From: Wukongibacter sp050859025
Lineage (GTDB): Bacteria > Bacillota > Clostridia > Peptostreptococcales > Caminicellaceae
DNA: 64,000 nucleotides
NCBI RefSeq assembly: GCF_050859025.1
Contig: NZ_CP138200.1
Span: 3,534,001 to 3,598,000, forward strand
Direction: 5' to 3'
Below the pieces are notes generated by a model. The model was given only the letters and a program-made list of their open reading frames with translations, was not told the origin of the DNA and made no database searches. Positions within the stretch are counted from its first letter, which is position 1. Each line of letters begins with the position of its first letter. Both the position numbers and the translations under genes were made by a program. Positions 34,725-42,861 of the stretch are shown here, one piece after another.

Positions 34725-35486
34725 CTGGCAAAAGTATATAAAGTTAGGGACAATATTAGATTATCTACAGATGAATCTACTAGTATTGATCCCGGTGTTT
34801 CAATAATTACTATTACCAATCGTCCCAATTACATCAATCATGTGTTAAATAACTTTTCTATACAAAATTATGGCAACAAAGAAATGATTATTGTTTTACA
34901 TGGTAGCCATATGAACATAGAAGAATATAGAAATAGAACAAAAAGCTTAGAAAATGTCAAGGTATTCCAATTTGCCAAAACAGCTCATTATGGAGAATGC
35001 TGCAACTTTGCATTTAGACAAACACATCATGACTACATCGCAGTTTTTGATGACGATGATTATTATGCTCCTAATTATTTGAAGCAATCGACAAACATCT
35101 TAAGTACTAGCAACTGTGATATAGTGGGTAAAAAATCATTTTATATCTACTTTGAAGCAATTAAAACCTTAGCAATTTGCTTTCCTGGAGCAGAAAATCA
35201 GTACGTCAATAATGTAGCTGATTCAAGTATGGTAATCAAACGCAAAGTTCTTAAAAAACTAGGTTTTCCTTGCCCCTCTGACGAAGGAGTTCTGAGAATA
35301 TTTCAAATGAATTGCCATAAACAAGGCTTTAAGATATATTCGATCCATAAGTTTAATTATGTAGTTCACAGACACCCAGATCCCAGCAAAAACCACTCTT
35401 GGAGGATATCAGAAGATGAGCTGCTCAAGTATTGTCATATAATAAAAAGAAATCTTACTGATTATTCAAGCTATATTAAATTATAA
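34725..35486 (+). CDS. Family 2 glycosyltransferase, probable CTG start
   Basis: 253 aa from CTG (34725). A GTG at 34716 is in frame but directly abuts the AGAAGG RBS, whereas CTG sits eight bases beyond it, the same spacing as the TTG of the next gene. Core: GVSIITITNRPNYINHV, the aspartate run AVFDDDDYYAPNYL and ADSSMVIKRKVL, then VVHRHPDPSKNHSW. Soluble, single domain. Paralogue of the genes at 31227 and 35524. Confidence 0.8.
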   Translation: MAKVYKVRDNIRLSTDESTSIDPGVSIITITNRPNYINHVLNNFSIQNYGNKEMIIVLHGSHMNIEEYRNRTKSLENVKVFQFAKTAHYGECCNFAFRQTHHDYIAVFDDDDYYAPNYLKQSTNILSTSNCDIVGKKSFYIYFEAIKTLAICFPGAENQYVNNVADSSMVIKRKVLKKLGFPCPSDEGVLRIFQMNCHKQGFKIYSIHKFNYVVHRHPDPSKNHSWRISEDELLKYCHIIKRNLTDYSSYIKL

Positions 35487-35523
35487 AAATGAAATTTTAC
35501 ATTTTTGAAAGAAGGTGTATAAA

Positions 35524-36327
35524 TTGAGTAGCATAAGGCTTAAAAATAATATCACTAAGAAACGCCTTTCTAAGACCAAGGTAAGAGTATTACCAAGGGG
35601 ACCAAAAATTGAATACGCCTTTAAACCAGGTATTTCTATTATTACTACAACCATGCGTTTAGATTATATAGATAATATTTTTGATAATTATTCAAGGCAG
35701 AATTATAAAAATAAGGAATTAGTCATAGCCTTGCATAATAATAAAATAGATATAGATAGGTTTAAGGAAAGGGCCAAAGAATATAAAAACATTAACATCT
35801 TTAGATGTGATGAAAAAATGAACTTTGGAGAATGTAAAAATTTAGCATTTAAGCAGACTAAGTTAGATTATATAGCCATTTTTGATGACGATGACTATTA
35901 TGCTCCAAATTATTTAAAACAATCAATAGCTCCCTTCAGCTTCACAACTTGTGATATCGTTGGAAAAAGAACTTGTTTCATGTATTTTGAAGACAGAAAA
36001 AAGCTTGGAATCTTTGCTCCAAATAATGAAAATAGGTTTGTTAAAAATGTCTATGTCATGGATTCAAGTATGATAATCAAGCGTGAAGTACTTGAAAATA
36101 TAAGCTTTCCCATTACGTCACATCCAGCTGAAGTACTTACTAGATTTCAAGACGCTTGCTTTAAAAATAGCGTCAAAGTATATTCAACCAATAGATTTGA
36201 TTATGTAGTCCACAGACGTAATCCTAGTACTCATACTTGGAGTATTTCAGATGATACTATGCTAAAATGGTGTCAAATAATAAAAGAGGATGTTACAAAT
36301 TATACCAAATATATCGAATTATTATAG
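35524..36327 (+). CDS. Family 2 glycosyltransferase, TTG start
   Basis: 267 aa from TTG (35524), eight bases after AGAAGG; an upstream GTG at 35515 abuts the RBS. Core: GISIITTTMRLDYIDNIF, GECKNLAFKQTKLDY, AIFDDDDYYAPNYLKQS and VVHRRNPSTHTW. It lies 37 bases after its paralogue in the same orientation. The N-terminal ~35 residues are strongly basic. Confidence 0.82.
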   Translation: MSSIRLKNNITKKRLSKTKVRVLPRGPKIEYAFKPGISIITTTMRLDYIDNIFDNYSRQNYKNKELVIALHNNKIDIDRFKERAKEYKNINIFRCDEKMNFGECKNLAFKQTKLDYIAIFDDDDYYAPNYLKQSIAPFSFTTCDIVGKRTCFMYFEDRKKLGIFAPNNENRFVKNVYVMDSSMIIKREVLENISFPITSHPAEVLTRFQDACFKNSVKVYSTNRFDYVVHRRNPSTHTWSISDDTMLKWCQIIKEDVTNYTKYIELL

Positions 36328-36380
36328 CTAGTAGAATAGATCATATTCTTATAAGGTTTAAGAGAATGAAAAATCTTAAG

Positions 36381-36420
36381 GAGGACTGCCTCACATTTTT
36401 ATCTTGATACAGTCCTCTTG
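36381..36420. terminator. Hairpin between convergent genes
   Basis: GAGGACTG (36381-36388) pairs with CAGTCCTC (36410-36417). The sequence GACTGCCTCA echoes the hairpins at 4536 and 21504. It probably terminates transcription arriving from the plus-strand transferase. Confidence 0.5.
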
Positions 36421-36457
36421 ATACATCAGTTTTATCTAGTTGTATAAAGTATCTTAG

Positions 36458-37177
36458 CTATTCTTTAATACCCTTTGAGTACAATAAATATCCCCCTAAT
36501 TTTTCTAAAGTCTCTAGTCTCTCTGTATCTTCCAAGCCTTGTAAGTAGTGGATGATAGCCTGTGATACATTAGCCCCGCCTTTTAAGTAGCATAAAAATT
36601 CTAAAGAACTCATATGAGAAAGGGAATATTCCTTTTGAAGAATAAAGCCAGATTCTTCAAAGATGTGCTTCATTGTTTTGACAGGATACTCGGTTCCATA
36701 TTGCCAAATACCTGTCGTTTCTGCAACCCATTTTCCTAAGCGATAGAAAAAGCTGTTTGCATAGGGATTAAAAGTATGAAATTCCTTAGAAATTCTAAAA
36801 AATTCCTTGCTAATGAAAATTTGGTTGTGCTGCTTAAAATGTTCCATTACACCTGAATTCCAAACGATATCAAAGGAATTATCCTCTAATGGTAACTCCT
36901 GTGTAAGATCTGCCTTTAAAAAAGTGGCCTTCCCATCGTGGTCTTCAAAATATTTTCTAGATACTTCTAAAGCTTTATCCGAATAATCAAGCAAGGTAAC
37001 TTCTGCTCCTTCTAGTGCAAGTCTTAAAGATATCCTCCCAGAGCCAGAGCCAGCCTCAAGTATCTTTTTATCTTTTAAATCTCCTATTTCTCTCTTTAAA
37101 ACACGATATATTTCTTCAGAAACATTATCCCATTCTGCAACTTCATTTTGCCAAATCTTATTCCATACTTCACTCAT
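36458..37177 (-). CDS. Class I SAM-dependent methyltransferase
   Basis: 239 aa. SAM motif I ILEAGSGSGRISLRLA, acidic VTLLDYSDKALEV, motif II-like FLKADLTQELPLEDNSFDIVWNSGVMEHF. This is the Methyltransf_11/25 type. The C-terminal half covers KTMKHIFEESGFIL and ends YSKGIKE. It lies 14 bases after a glycosyltransferase in what looks like an operon with a sulfotransferase and a sugar dehydrogenase. A sugar or glycolipid substrate is the likely target. Confidence 0.82.
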   Translation of the reverse strand: MSEVWNKIWQNEVAEWDNVSEEIYRVLKREIGDLKDKKILEAGSGSGRISLRLALEGAEVTLLDYSDKALEVSRKYFEDHDGKATFLKADLTQELPLEDNSFDIVWNSGVMEHFKQHNQIFISKEFFRISKEFHTFNPYANSFFYRLGKWVAETTGIWQYGTEYPVKTMKHIFEESGFILQKEYSLSHMSSLEFLCYLKGGANVSQAIIHYLQGLEDTERLETLEKLGGYLLYSKGIKE

Positions 37178-37191
37178 AAGAATTATCTCCT

Positions 37192-38052
37192 TTATAATTT
37201 CTCAAGCACTTTTTTGAAAAACATCTGAAAGTTTAAATCATCTTTATAGAGTTCTGATAAATGCTTAAAGCCATATCCTCCATATTGATAAAATAGACCA
37301 TTAAAATTCAATTCAAAATCCTGCTCCTTTCCTTGTAGTGCCATACGCTGCACCATCGTCCCATGATACACCCAGGATTTCAAACAGCACTTTGGCCTCC
37401 AATTAGTTCGCATCCCCATATAGTATAAATAGCCTAAAAGCAGACTATCATCCTCAAAGCCTTGTTTCCCTTTAAGAAATCGATAATCATATCCACCTAT
37501 TTCCTTTAGAATATGGGACTTGTGTATGACCGGATGAACAAATCCCTCACATACTTCATCTTTAGATAATTTATTTAAAAAGCAAGTCAAGTCTGTTATG
37601 TCAGTAAAAATCTCTGTCTTAGACACCTTTTTGTTCAATGGCTGTAATTCTCCATCTGATGTTAAAATACCTGGTGATATCATAGGTTCATCAGAGTTCT
37701 TTAGTTGAATTAGCAGGGGCTCATGCCAATTTTTAGGAAAAATCATATCTAGATGAATTTCGCATATAAAGGGAACCTCAGCATAATTACTCCAAATATA
37801 TTCAAAACACATTTGCCTTGCCTTTGCAATTCCTACATTTTTTCCATCACCTAAAATAATCGCTTTAACTCTATACGAGGATAGAAAATCTAATAGTTTA
37901 TCTTTTCTTAAGCATCCTTGATTATATATAATTACTGTTATATCATCAGATCTTTCCAAGCTCGAGAAGCAGTCTGAAGCTAATTTTAAGTCATATTTAT
38001 AAAAATTTGGTTCTTCTCTTACAAAAAACGGTAATGTGTATATCATTTCCAT
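37192..38052 (-). CDS. GT-A-fold glycosyltransferase
   Basis: 286 aa, soluble. Residues ~30-110 give a nucleotide-binding half (DITVIIYNQGCLRK; GKNVGIAKARQMCFEYIW), followed by ICEIHLDMIFPKNW, where HLDM takes the place of DxD. GYDYRFLKGKQGFEDDSLLLGYL is the acceptor-side acidic motif of family 2 enzymes. The donor is unknown. Repeat family 3 separates it from the sulfotransferase upstream, and the methyltransferase follows 14 bases later. Confidence 0.75.
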   Translation of the reverse strand: MEMIYTLPFFVREEPNFYKYDLKLASDCFSSLERSDDITVIIYNQGCLRKDKLLDFLSSYRVKAIILGDGKNVGIAKARQMCFEYIWSNYAEVPFICEIHLDMIFPKNWHEPLLIQLKNSDEPMISPGILTSDGELQPLNKKVSKTEIFTDITDLTCFLNKLSKDEVCEGFVHPVIHKSHILKEIGGYDYRFLKGKQGFEDDSLLLGYLYYMGMRTNWRPKCCLKSWVYHGTMVQRMALQGKEQDFELNFNGLFYQYGGYGFKHLSELYKDDLNFQMFFKKVLEKL

Positions 38053-38080
38053 ACATTATTCACCTCATATTCTGTTTAAT

Positions 38081-38178
38081 TTGACCTATTATGCTAGTTC
38101 CGAGGGTGAGGTATATTAATAATCCCTTAAGCACTTGAATTTTGGTGTCTCTATTTTACTTGCTATACTAGCTAATTT
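38081..38178. repeat. Repeat family 3, copy 3 (inverted)
   Basis: Read on the minus strand: TTAGCTAGTATAGCAAGTAA, AAGTGCTTAAGG, ATTAATATACCTC, GGAACTAGCATAATAGGTCA. These are the same blocks and order as the copy at 4425-4516. Confidence 0.6.
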
Positions 38179-38187
38179 AGGGTTAAA

Positions 38188-38931
38188 TTACAGATATCCA
38201 AGTTTCTTCATACTCTCGCTACAACCTTTGACAATCATTTCTCTATCTTGTTGCGGTATTTCTTTACTGGTACTATATAGCTTACACTCTAATACTTCAT
38301 CAATATCGCCTAAGCTCAACTTGCCTAATTTTGAAATCAGCTCAATTGTTGAAGTTTTTTTTCGAACAATATCTTCGTATCTAACTAAATAGAAATTATT
38401 ATACTTTTTTTGATATTCCAAATATAATGATGTCTTTTCATTCCATTCTTTGATAAGTTCTTCAAGACTTATCCAGAGGTTATTCTTTTTGTGTGGCAAG
38501 CTCTTCCATATATCTATTGGATTTCTAACAAGAAGTATGATATTAGCAAAGGGATAACAGTCTCTAAGTAATTCAAGCTCTCTACCGTAATGAACTTCTT
38601 TAAAGCCAATAATGTCATGGCTATCTCTATATTGCATGTATAAACTATCTAAAAAGGTTCTTAAAGAATTTACAACAGCTGCTTTTACATATTTATCCTC
38701 TGGAGTCATATTGGCTATCCATTGATTTGGATCTTCTCCTTTTTCAAAATAATTATTTCTCTCTTGCTTTGATACCAGTGAAAAATAGGAAGTTGTTTCA
38801 TATATATTCAAGTAAACCTTTAAGACGCCTCCGTGTTCTCCCCAAATCAAGGTATTTTTTCTTTTATTAAAAATCCTTTGTAATAGAGTTGAACCAGTCC
38901 TTTGTGATACAGCAGAAATAATTAAATCCAT
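38188..38931 (-). CDS. PAPS-dependent sulfotransferase (Sulfotransfer_3-like)
   Basis: 247 aa. The N-terminal phosphosulfate loop is VSQRTGSTLLQRIF and the 3'-phosphate site is NIILLVRNPIDIWKSL, with RYEDI later. This is the typical layout of bacterial carbohydrate sulfotransferases. It is only distantly related to the enzyme at 19429-20406, so two different acceptor positions may be sulfated. It lies 53 bases after a nucleotide-sugar dehydrogenase gene. PAPS would come from the CysDNC set 18 kb away. Confidence 0.82.
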   Translation of the reverse strand: MDLIISAVSQRTGSTLLQRIFNKRKNTLIWGEHGGVLKVYLNIYETTSYFSLVSKQERNNYFEKGEDPNQWIANMTPEDKYVKAAVVNSLRTFLDSLYMQYRDSHDIIGFKEVHYGRELELLRDCYPFANIILLVRNPIDIWKSLPHKKNNLWISLEELIKEWNEKTSLYLEYQKKYNNFYLVRYEDIVRKKTSTIELISKLGKLSLGDIDEVLECKLYSTSKEIPQQDREMIVKGCSESMKKLGYL

Positions 38932-38984
38932 ATATCTGACTCCTCTTTGAACTTATTTTTAGACTATTCAAATATCTATCTACA

Positions 38985-40235
38985 TTAATCATCGAAATAG
39001 TTCCCTAAATTTCTGATATTCTCATTTTTACTTTTATGCTGAATAATATTTTTTGTATCAAATATTATAATAGGCTTGGTTTGGCTTGAAAGTTTTTCAT
39101 AATCTATCTTCTTAAAATCATCATGTCCAGTTAAAATCAGTATCATATCCGCCTCGGCTGCTACAGCTTCAATCCTTTTCTCATTGGCATTCTCTAAATT
39201 CACATAGGGATCATATATTTCAACCTTTATCCCTTCTGCTTTTAGCAACTCAATAATCTTAAGTGCCGGACTTTCTCTTGTATCGTTTACATTTCCTTTA
39301 TAGGCAACTCCTAGTACTGCTACCTTTGGATTATTAACCTTCATAACTATTCTTTTTATCTTAGAAACGATGTAATAGGGCATGTTATCATTTGTTTCTC
39401 TTGCTACAGAAATAATTCTTGCTAATTCCGGTGCCTTTTCAATAATGAAATAGGGATCTATAGGGATACAGTGTCCTCCTACTCCCGGCCCTGGTTTATG
39501 GATATTGACCCGCGGATGCTTATTGGCTAAGTTTATAGCTTCGATAGCATTTATGTTAAGCTTATTGCATATCTTAGTAAATTCATTTGCAAGTGCTATA
39601 TTTACATCTCTAAAAGTATTTTCCATAAGCTTTGCCATTTCCGCTGTTTTAACATCAGTTATAAATAGTTCCCCCTTTATATAACTACTAAAAATTTTCT
39701 TAACTTTTTCTCCACATTTGTTGGTACAAGCACCAATTATTCTGTCGTTGTAAATCATTTCATTAATTATTTTAGATGGTAAGACCCGCTCTGGACAATA
39801 TGCCAAATACACATCTTCACCTATTGTAAATCTCTCTTCAATAATTGGTTTTACAAGGTTTAGTGTTGTTCCAGGAGGAATAGTTGATTCGATGATTATT
39901 AAATCATTACTTTTTATATAGGGTAAAATACTTTTCACAGCGGATATTAAATAACTGAGGTCACATGTGTGGTCCGGTTTAAGTGGTGTTTGTACAGTTA
40001 TAATGAATACATCAGCTTCCTGTGGTACAGTTCTCAAGGAAAGTTTCTTTTTCATAAGAACTAGACCAAGTAATTCCTTTATACATGGCTCTACTATATT
40101 TAGTTGTCTTTCGCTAATGTTTTTAATTAGTTCATCATTTAAATCTACACCTATAACATCATAATTATTTAATGCAAGCATCAATGCTGTAGGTAGACCT
40201 ATATATCCAAGACCAAGTACGCAAATTTTCTCCAT
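38985..40235 (-). CDS. Nucleotide-sugar dehydrogenase (WecC-like)
   Basis: 416 aa. VLGLGYIGLPTALMLA, IIESTIPPGTTLNLV, YCPERVLPSKII, TAEMAKLMENTFRDVNIALANE and the active-site Cys in GPGVGGHCIPIDPYF match UDP-N-acetyl-D-mannosamine dehydrogenase. It makes a UDP-aminouronate for the surface glycan. Paralogue of 33172-34503, but clearly diverged (about a third identical by eye). It leads a minus-strand group with a sulfotransferase, a glycosyltransferase and a methyltransferase. The epimerase that makes UDP-ManNAc is not in the window. Confidence 0.88.
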   Translation of the reverse strand: MEKICVLGLGYIGLPTALMLALNNYDVIGVDLNDELIKNISERQLNIVEPCIKELLGLVLMKKKLSLRTVPQEADVFIITVQTPLKPDHTCDLSYLISAVKSILPYIKSNDLIIIESTIPPGTTLNLVKPIIEERFTIGEDVYLAYCPERVLPSKIINEMIYNDRIIGACTNKCGEKVKKIFSSYIKGELFITDVKTAEMAKLMENTFRDVNIALANEFTKICNKLNINAIEAINLANKHPRVNIHKPGPGVGGHCIPIDPYFIIEKAPELARIISVARETNDNMPYYIVSKIKRIVMKVNNPKVAVLGVAYKGNVNDTRESPALKIIELLKAEGIKVEIYDPYVNLENANEKRIEAVAAEADMILILTGHDDFKKIDYEKLSSQTKPIIIFDTKNIIQHKSKNENIRNLGNYFDD

Positions 40236-40265
40236 TAATATTTCTCCTTCAAATTTTTCTCAGAA

Positions 40266-40365
40266 AATTGCATAATTAGACTATTTGATTTTAAAGTATA
40301 AAATCTAGATAGCCTTCAGACTCACGCTTATACTTTTTTCATATTTTGAACATTTATTATGCATT
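40266..40365. repeat. Possible second copy of the AATTGCATAAT-ended element
   Basis: AATTGCATAAT at 40266 and ATTATGCATT at 40356-40365 mirror each other and match the ends of 1334-1412. It lies in the 396-base gap upstream of the dehydrogenase, where no gene is seen. Confidence 0.35.
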
Positions 40366-40596
40366 TTCCTTATCTATATAAGTGACTTATATTACATTTA
40401 TATGCTATATAAAGGCTTTGGTGAAAGACTAGCATTATAATTAAGTTAGCAAATTTCATAATTACTATACTAAAGAATCTACTATAGATATCCAACCTCA
40501 AAACTAAAAATATTCAAGTTGCTTATCTCTAATACATATAGTCCTAACAGCATTAGAACTATACCATATTATTTAACTAATTTAAGTAAATAGAAA

Positions 40597-40627
40597 AACA
40601 TCTTAGCTTGTAAATTACTAAGATGTT
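40597..40627 (-). terminator. Terminator of the CgeB-GT2 gene
   Basis: Minus strand AACATCTTAG pairs with CTAAGATGTT, then TTTTCTA; it begins 5 bases past the stop. Confidence 0.85.
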
Positions 40628-40631
40628 CTTT

Positions 40632-42554
40632 TTATACAGTTATAATTTTCTTATAATCTTCAACAATGCCTAAATCCATACTATTTTTGGCTAAAGCTTC
40701 TTCATTAACCTTCCAGGTATGCTCAGATAAAGTTGGATGCCTTATACATGCATAATTAAATCTATCGGCTGAATACAATTTAATTCCTTTGTTACGACAT
40801 TCTTTAAGGAAAATAGAATCTTCACCACATGAAATATGTGGAAACTCTATTTCATTAAAAACTTCTTTTTTTATTATCAAGGCTGAACCACTTAGAAAAT
40901 CTACATATTGATATTCTTTATCTGGACATCTTATAATGAGTCTCTTGTTTTTCTCAAAATAAGTATAATATGTGTATTTTCCTACTACTCCAGCTTCTGT
41001 ATATTTAAAGGCATTCATTAAATCACCAATAAATTCTGGACCATAGTAGTTATCGTCATCAAACTTTGATACATAGCCAAGCTTTGCTTGCTTGACAGCA
41101 AAATTTAAACATTCACCTAATGTTTTCTCTTCATCCAATTGAAAGACTCTAACATTTTCAAGTTCTTCAGCTCCTTTTTTCCATATTTCTATATTCATAC
41201 TATTGTTATTTAATATTACTATCAGCTCTTTATTAGTGTATTTTTGCCTTTTATAATTATCAAAGACCACATCCATATAATTTAATCGATTTGTACATGT
41301 GATTATCGATACACCAGATTCTTCTTTTTTCTTGTAATTTATGTTTGCCTTATCAAATACTTCCTCGATTCTATGACTATAGGTATGTTCAAAAAATACT
41401 TTTCTCTGTCCAAGTAATGACAAGCGATCTCTCATGTATTTATCACCAATAAGCATATCTAGATATTTCTTTGTATCCTTCTGAGTCTTACATAGCTTTA
41501 CAATCTCACTAAACATATCTTCTATCCCCAATGAATAACTACTTATAACATTGGTTCCGCAGGCTAGTAGTTCAAAAATCCTTCTTGAAAACATTGTGTA
41601 GCTATTTTGTGTTGTATTTACATTCAAAAAAATATGATATTTCTTATATACTTGCGTCATATCTTTATATTCTAGATTACCCTTAATATATGACTGATAA
41701 ATATTCGGAAATTTAAAATATCTATTAGAACTTTCAGCATTACGGTCATAAATACTTAGATCATATTCTAAAGCAGGCTTTAATACTATTTCCATGTCCT
41801 TTTCTCTATTTGAATGAAGTTGAGAATACCAGCTTCCTGCAAATGCTACCCTACCTAATTTTTCTTGCTCCTTATTTATAGGATTATGAATCATTGGCTG
41901 GGCAGCAAAGGGTAAAACATATATATTATCATGTTTCAAAGCTTCTTTATACTTTTTTATAGAATGTAAATCTGTAGTAAAGACTATATCACACAATTTG
42001 GCAATTTTAATAAATCTTTTATAGTGAACAGGATCTTCTTTATTCCAAAATACTGTCTTTATATTATTTTTTTTACACCATCTAATAATACGTCTGAGAG
42101 TTGAATCTTTATTTCTCCAACTTCCATCAATTCCTTCCCAGAGAGATTCAACAAATAGTAGCTCAGGCTTCTTAGTCTCTAACTTTTGCTCCCAATTAAA
42201 TGGATTTAAGTAGATTAAATCACATTCATATTTAAAGCACTCGTAGCTAAATTCATCCATTATGGCAGCTACCTTTACATTTTCTGATGTGTTAAAAGCT
42301 TTCATACTATCTGTTAAAATGTCTTTTAAAACTCTCATTTCTCCTATTACTTCATTGCTTTTTAAATACTTTTCTGAAACCGTTTCTTTAATTATATCTT
42401 TATCAACATTTTTTTTATTTTCAATTGAAGATTTTTCTAATACCCTTACTTCTCTTATTACTAGCCCTTTTAGCTTATGAATTTTCACATTTATTCTTTT
42501 TATGTTTTGAACTGTATTATTTATATTATAATTAAAATAATATACTACATTCAC
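40632..42554 (-). CDS. CgeB-like glycosyltransferase fused to a family 2 glycosyltransferase
   Basis: 640 aa. After a basic N-terminus and linker, residues ~95-400 resemble CgeB/DUF3880-type GT-B proteins: KKNNIKTVFWNKEDPVHYKR, DIVFTTDLHSIKKY, GRVAFAGSWYSQLH, and FSRRIFELLACGTNVISSYS at the nucleotide-sugar site. From ~415, SGVSIITCTNRLNYMDVVF, SKFDDDNYYGPEFI and FNYACIRHP form the same GT2 domain seen as separate proteins at 31227, 34725 and 35524. CgeB acts on the spore surface in Bacillus, supporting a spore role. It should add two sugars in sequence. Soluble; no partner operon. Confidence 0.85.
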   Translation of the reverse strand: MNVVYYFNYNINNTVQNIKRINVKIHKLKGLVIREVRVLEKSSIENKKNVDKDIIKETVSEKYLKSNEVIGEMRVLKDILTDSMKAFNTSENVKVAAIMDEFSYECFKYECDLIYLNPFNWEQKLETKKPELLFVESLWEGIDGSWRNKDSTLRRIIRWCKKNNIKTVFWNKEDPVHYKRFIKIAKLCDIVFTTDLHSIKKYKEALKHDNIYVLPFAAQPMIHNPINKEQEKLGRVAFAGSWYSQLHSNREKDMEIVLKPALEYDLSIYDRNAESSNRYFKFPNIYQSYIKGNLEYKDMTQVYKKYHIFLNVNTTQNSYTMFSRRIFELLACGTNVISSYSLGIEDMFSEIVKLCKTQKDTKKYLDMLIGDKYMRDRLSLLGQRKVFFEHTYSHRIEEVFDKANINYKKKEESGVSIITCTNRLNYMDVVFDNYKRQKYTNKELIVILNNNSMNIEIWKKGAEELENVRVFQLDEEKTLGECLNFAVKQAKLGYVSKFDDDNYYGPEFIGDLMNAFKYTEAGVVGKYTYYTYFEKNKRLIIRCPDKEYQYVDFLSGSALIIKKEVFNEIEFPHISCGEDSIFLKECRNKGIKLYSADRFNYACIRHPTLSEHTWKVNEEALAKNSMDLGIVEDYKKIITV

Positions 42555-42861
42555 TAAGTCACTTCCCTTACAATTCTCTAAGCCAGCTACTTTATCTTAG
42601 TATAAATATATTCCGCTTCTTATTCCTATGTTCCTTAAATATATTAATATCTTTAAGAAACATAAGAATACATGCAAGATCTCTTGTAAAGCTTCTCAAT
42701 ATATGCTTTGCCTATTAAATAATAGAAATTATATATTCCCATAATTTTGAGCAGTTTATAATTTCCTATATGTTATAAAAAATGATATTTAACATAAATA
42801 TTAATAAAGCTTTTTTTATCCTATTTGAACGCTAAAAGTATATATATAGGAGGTAATGAAA

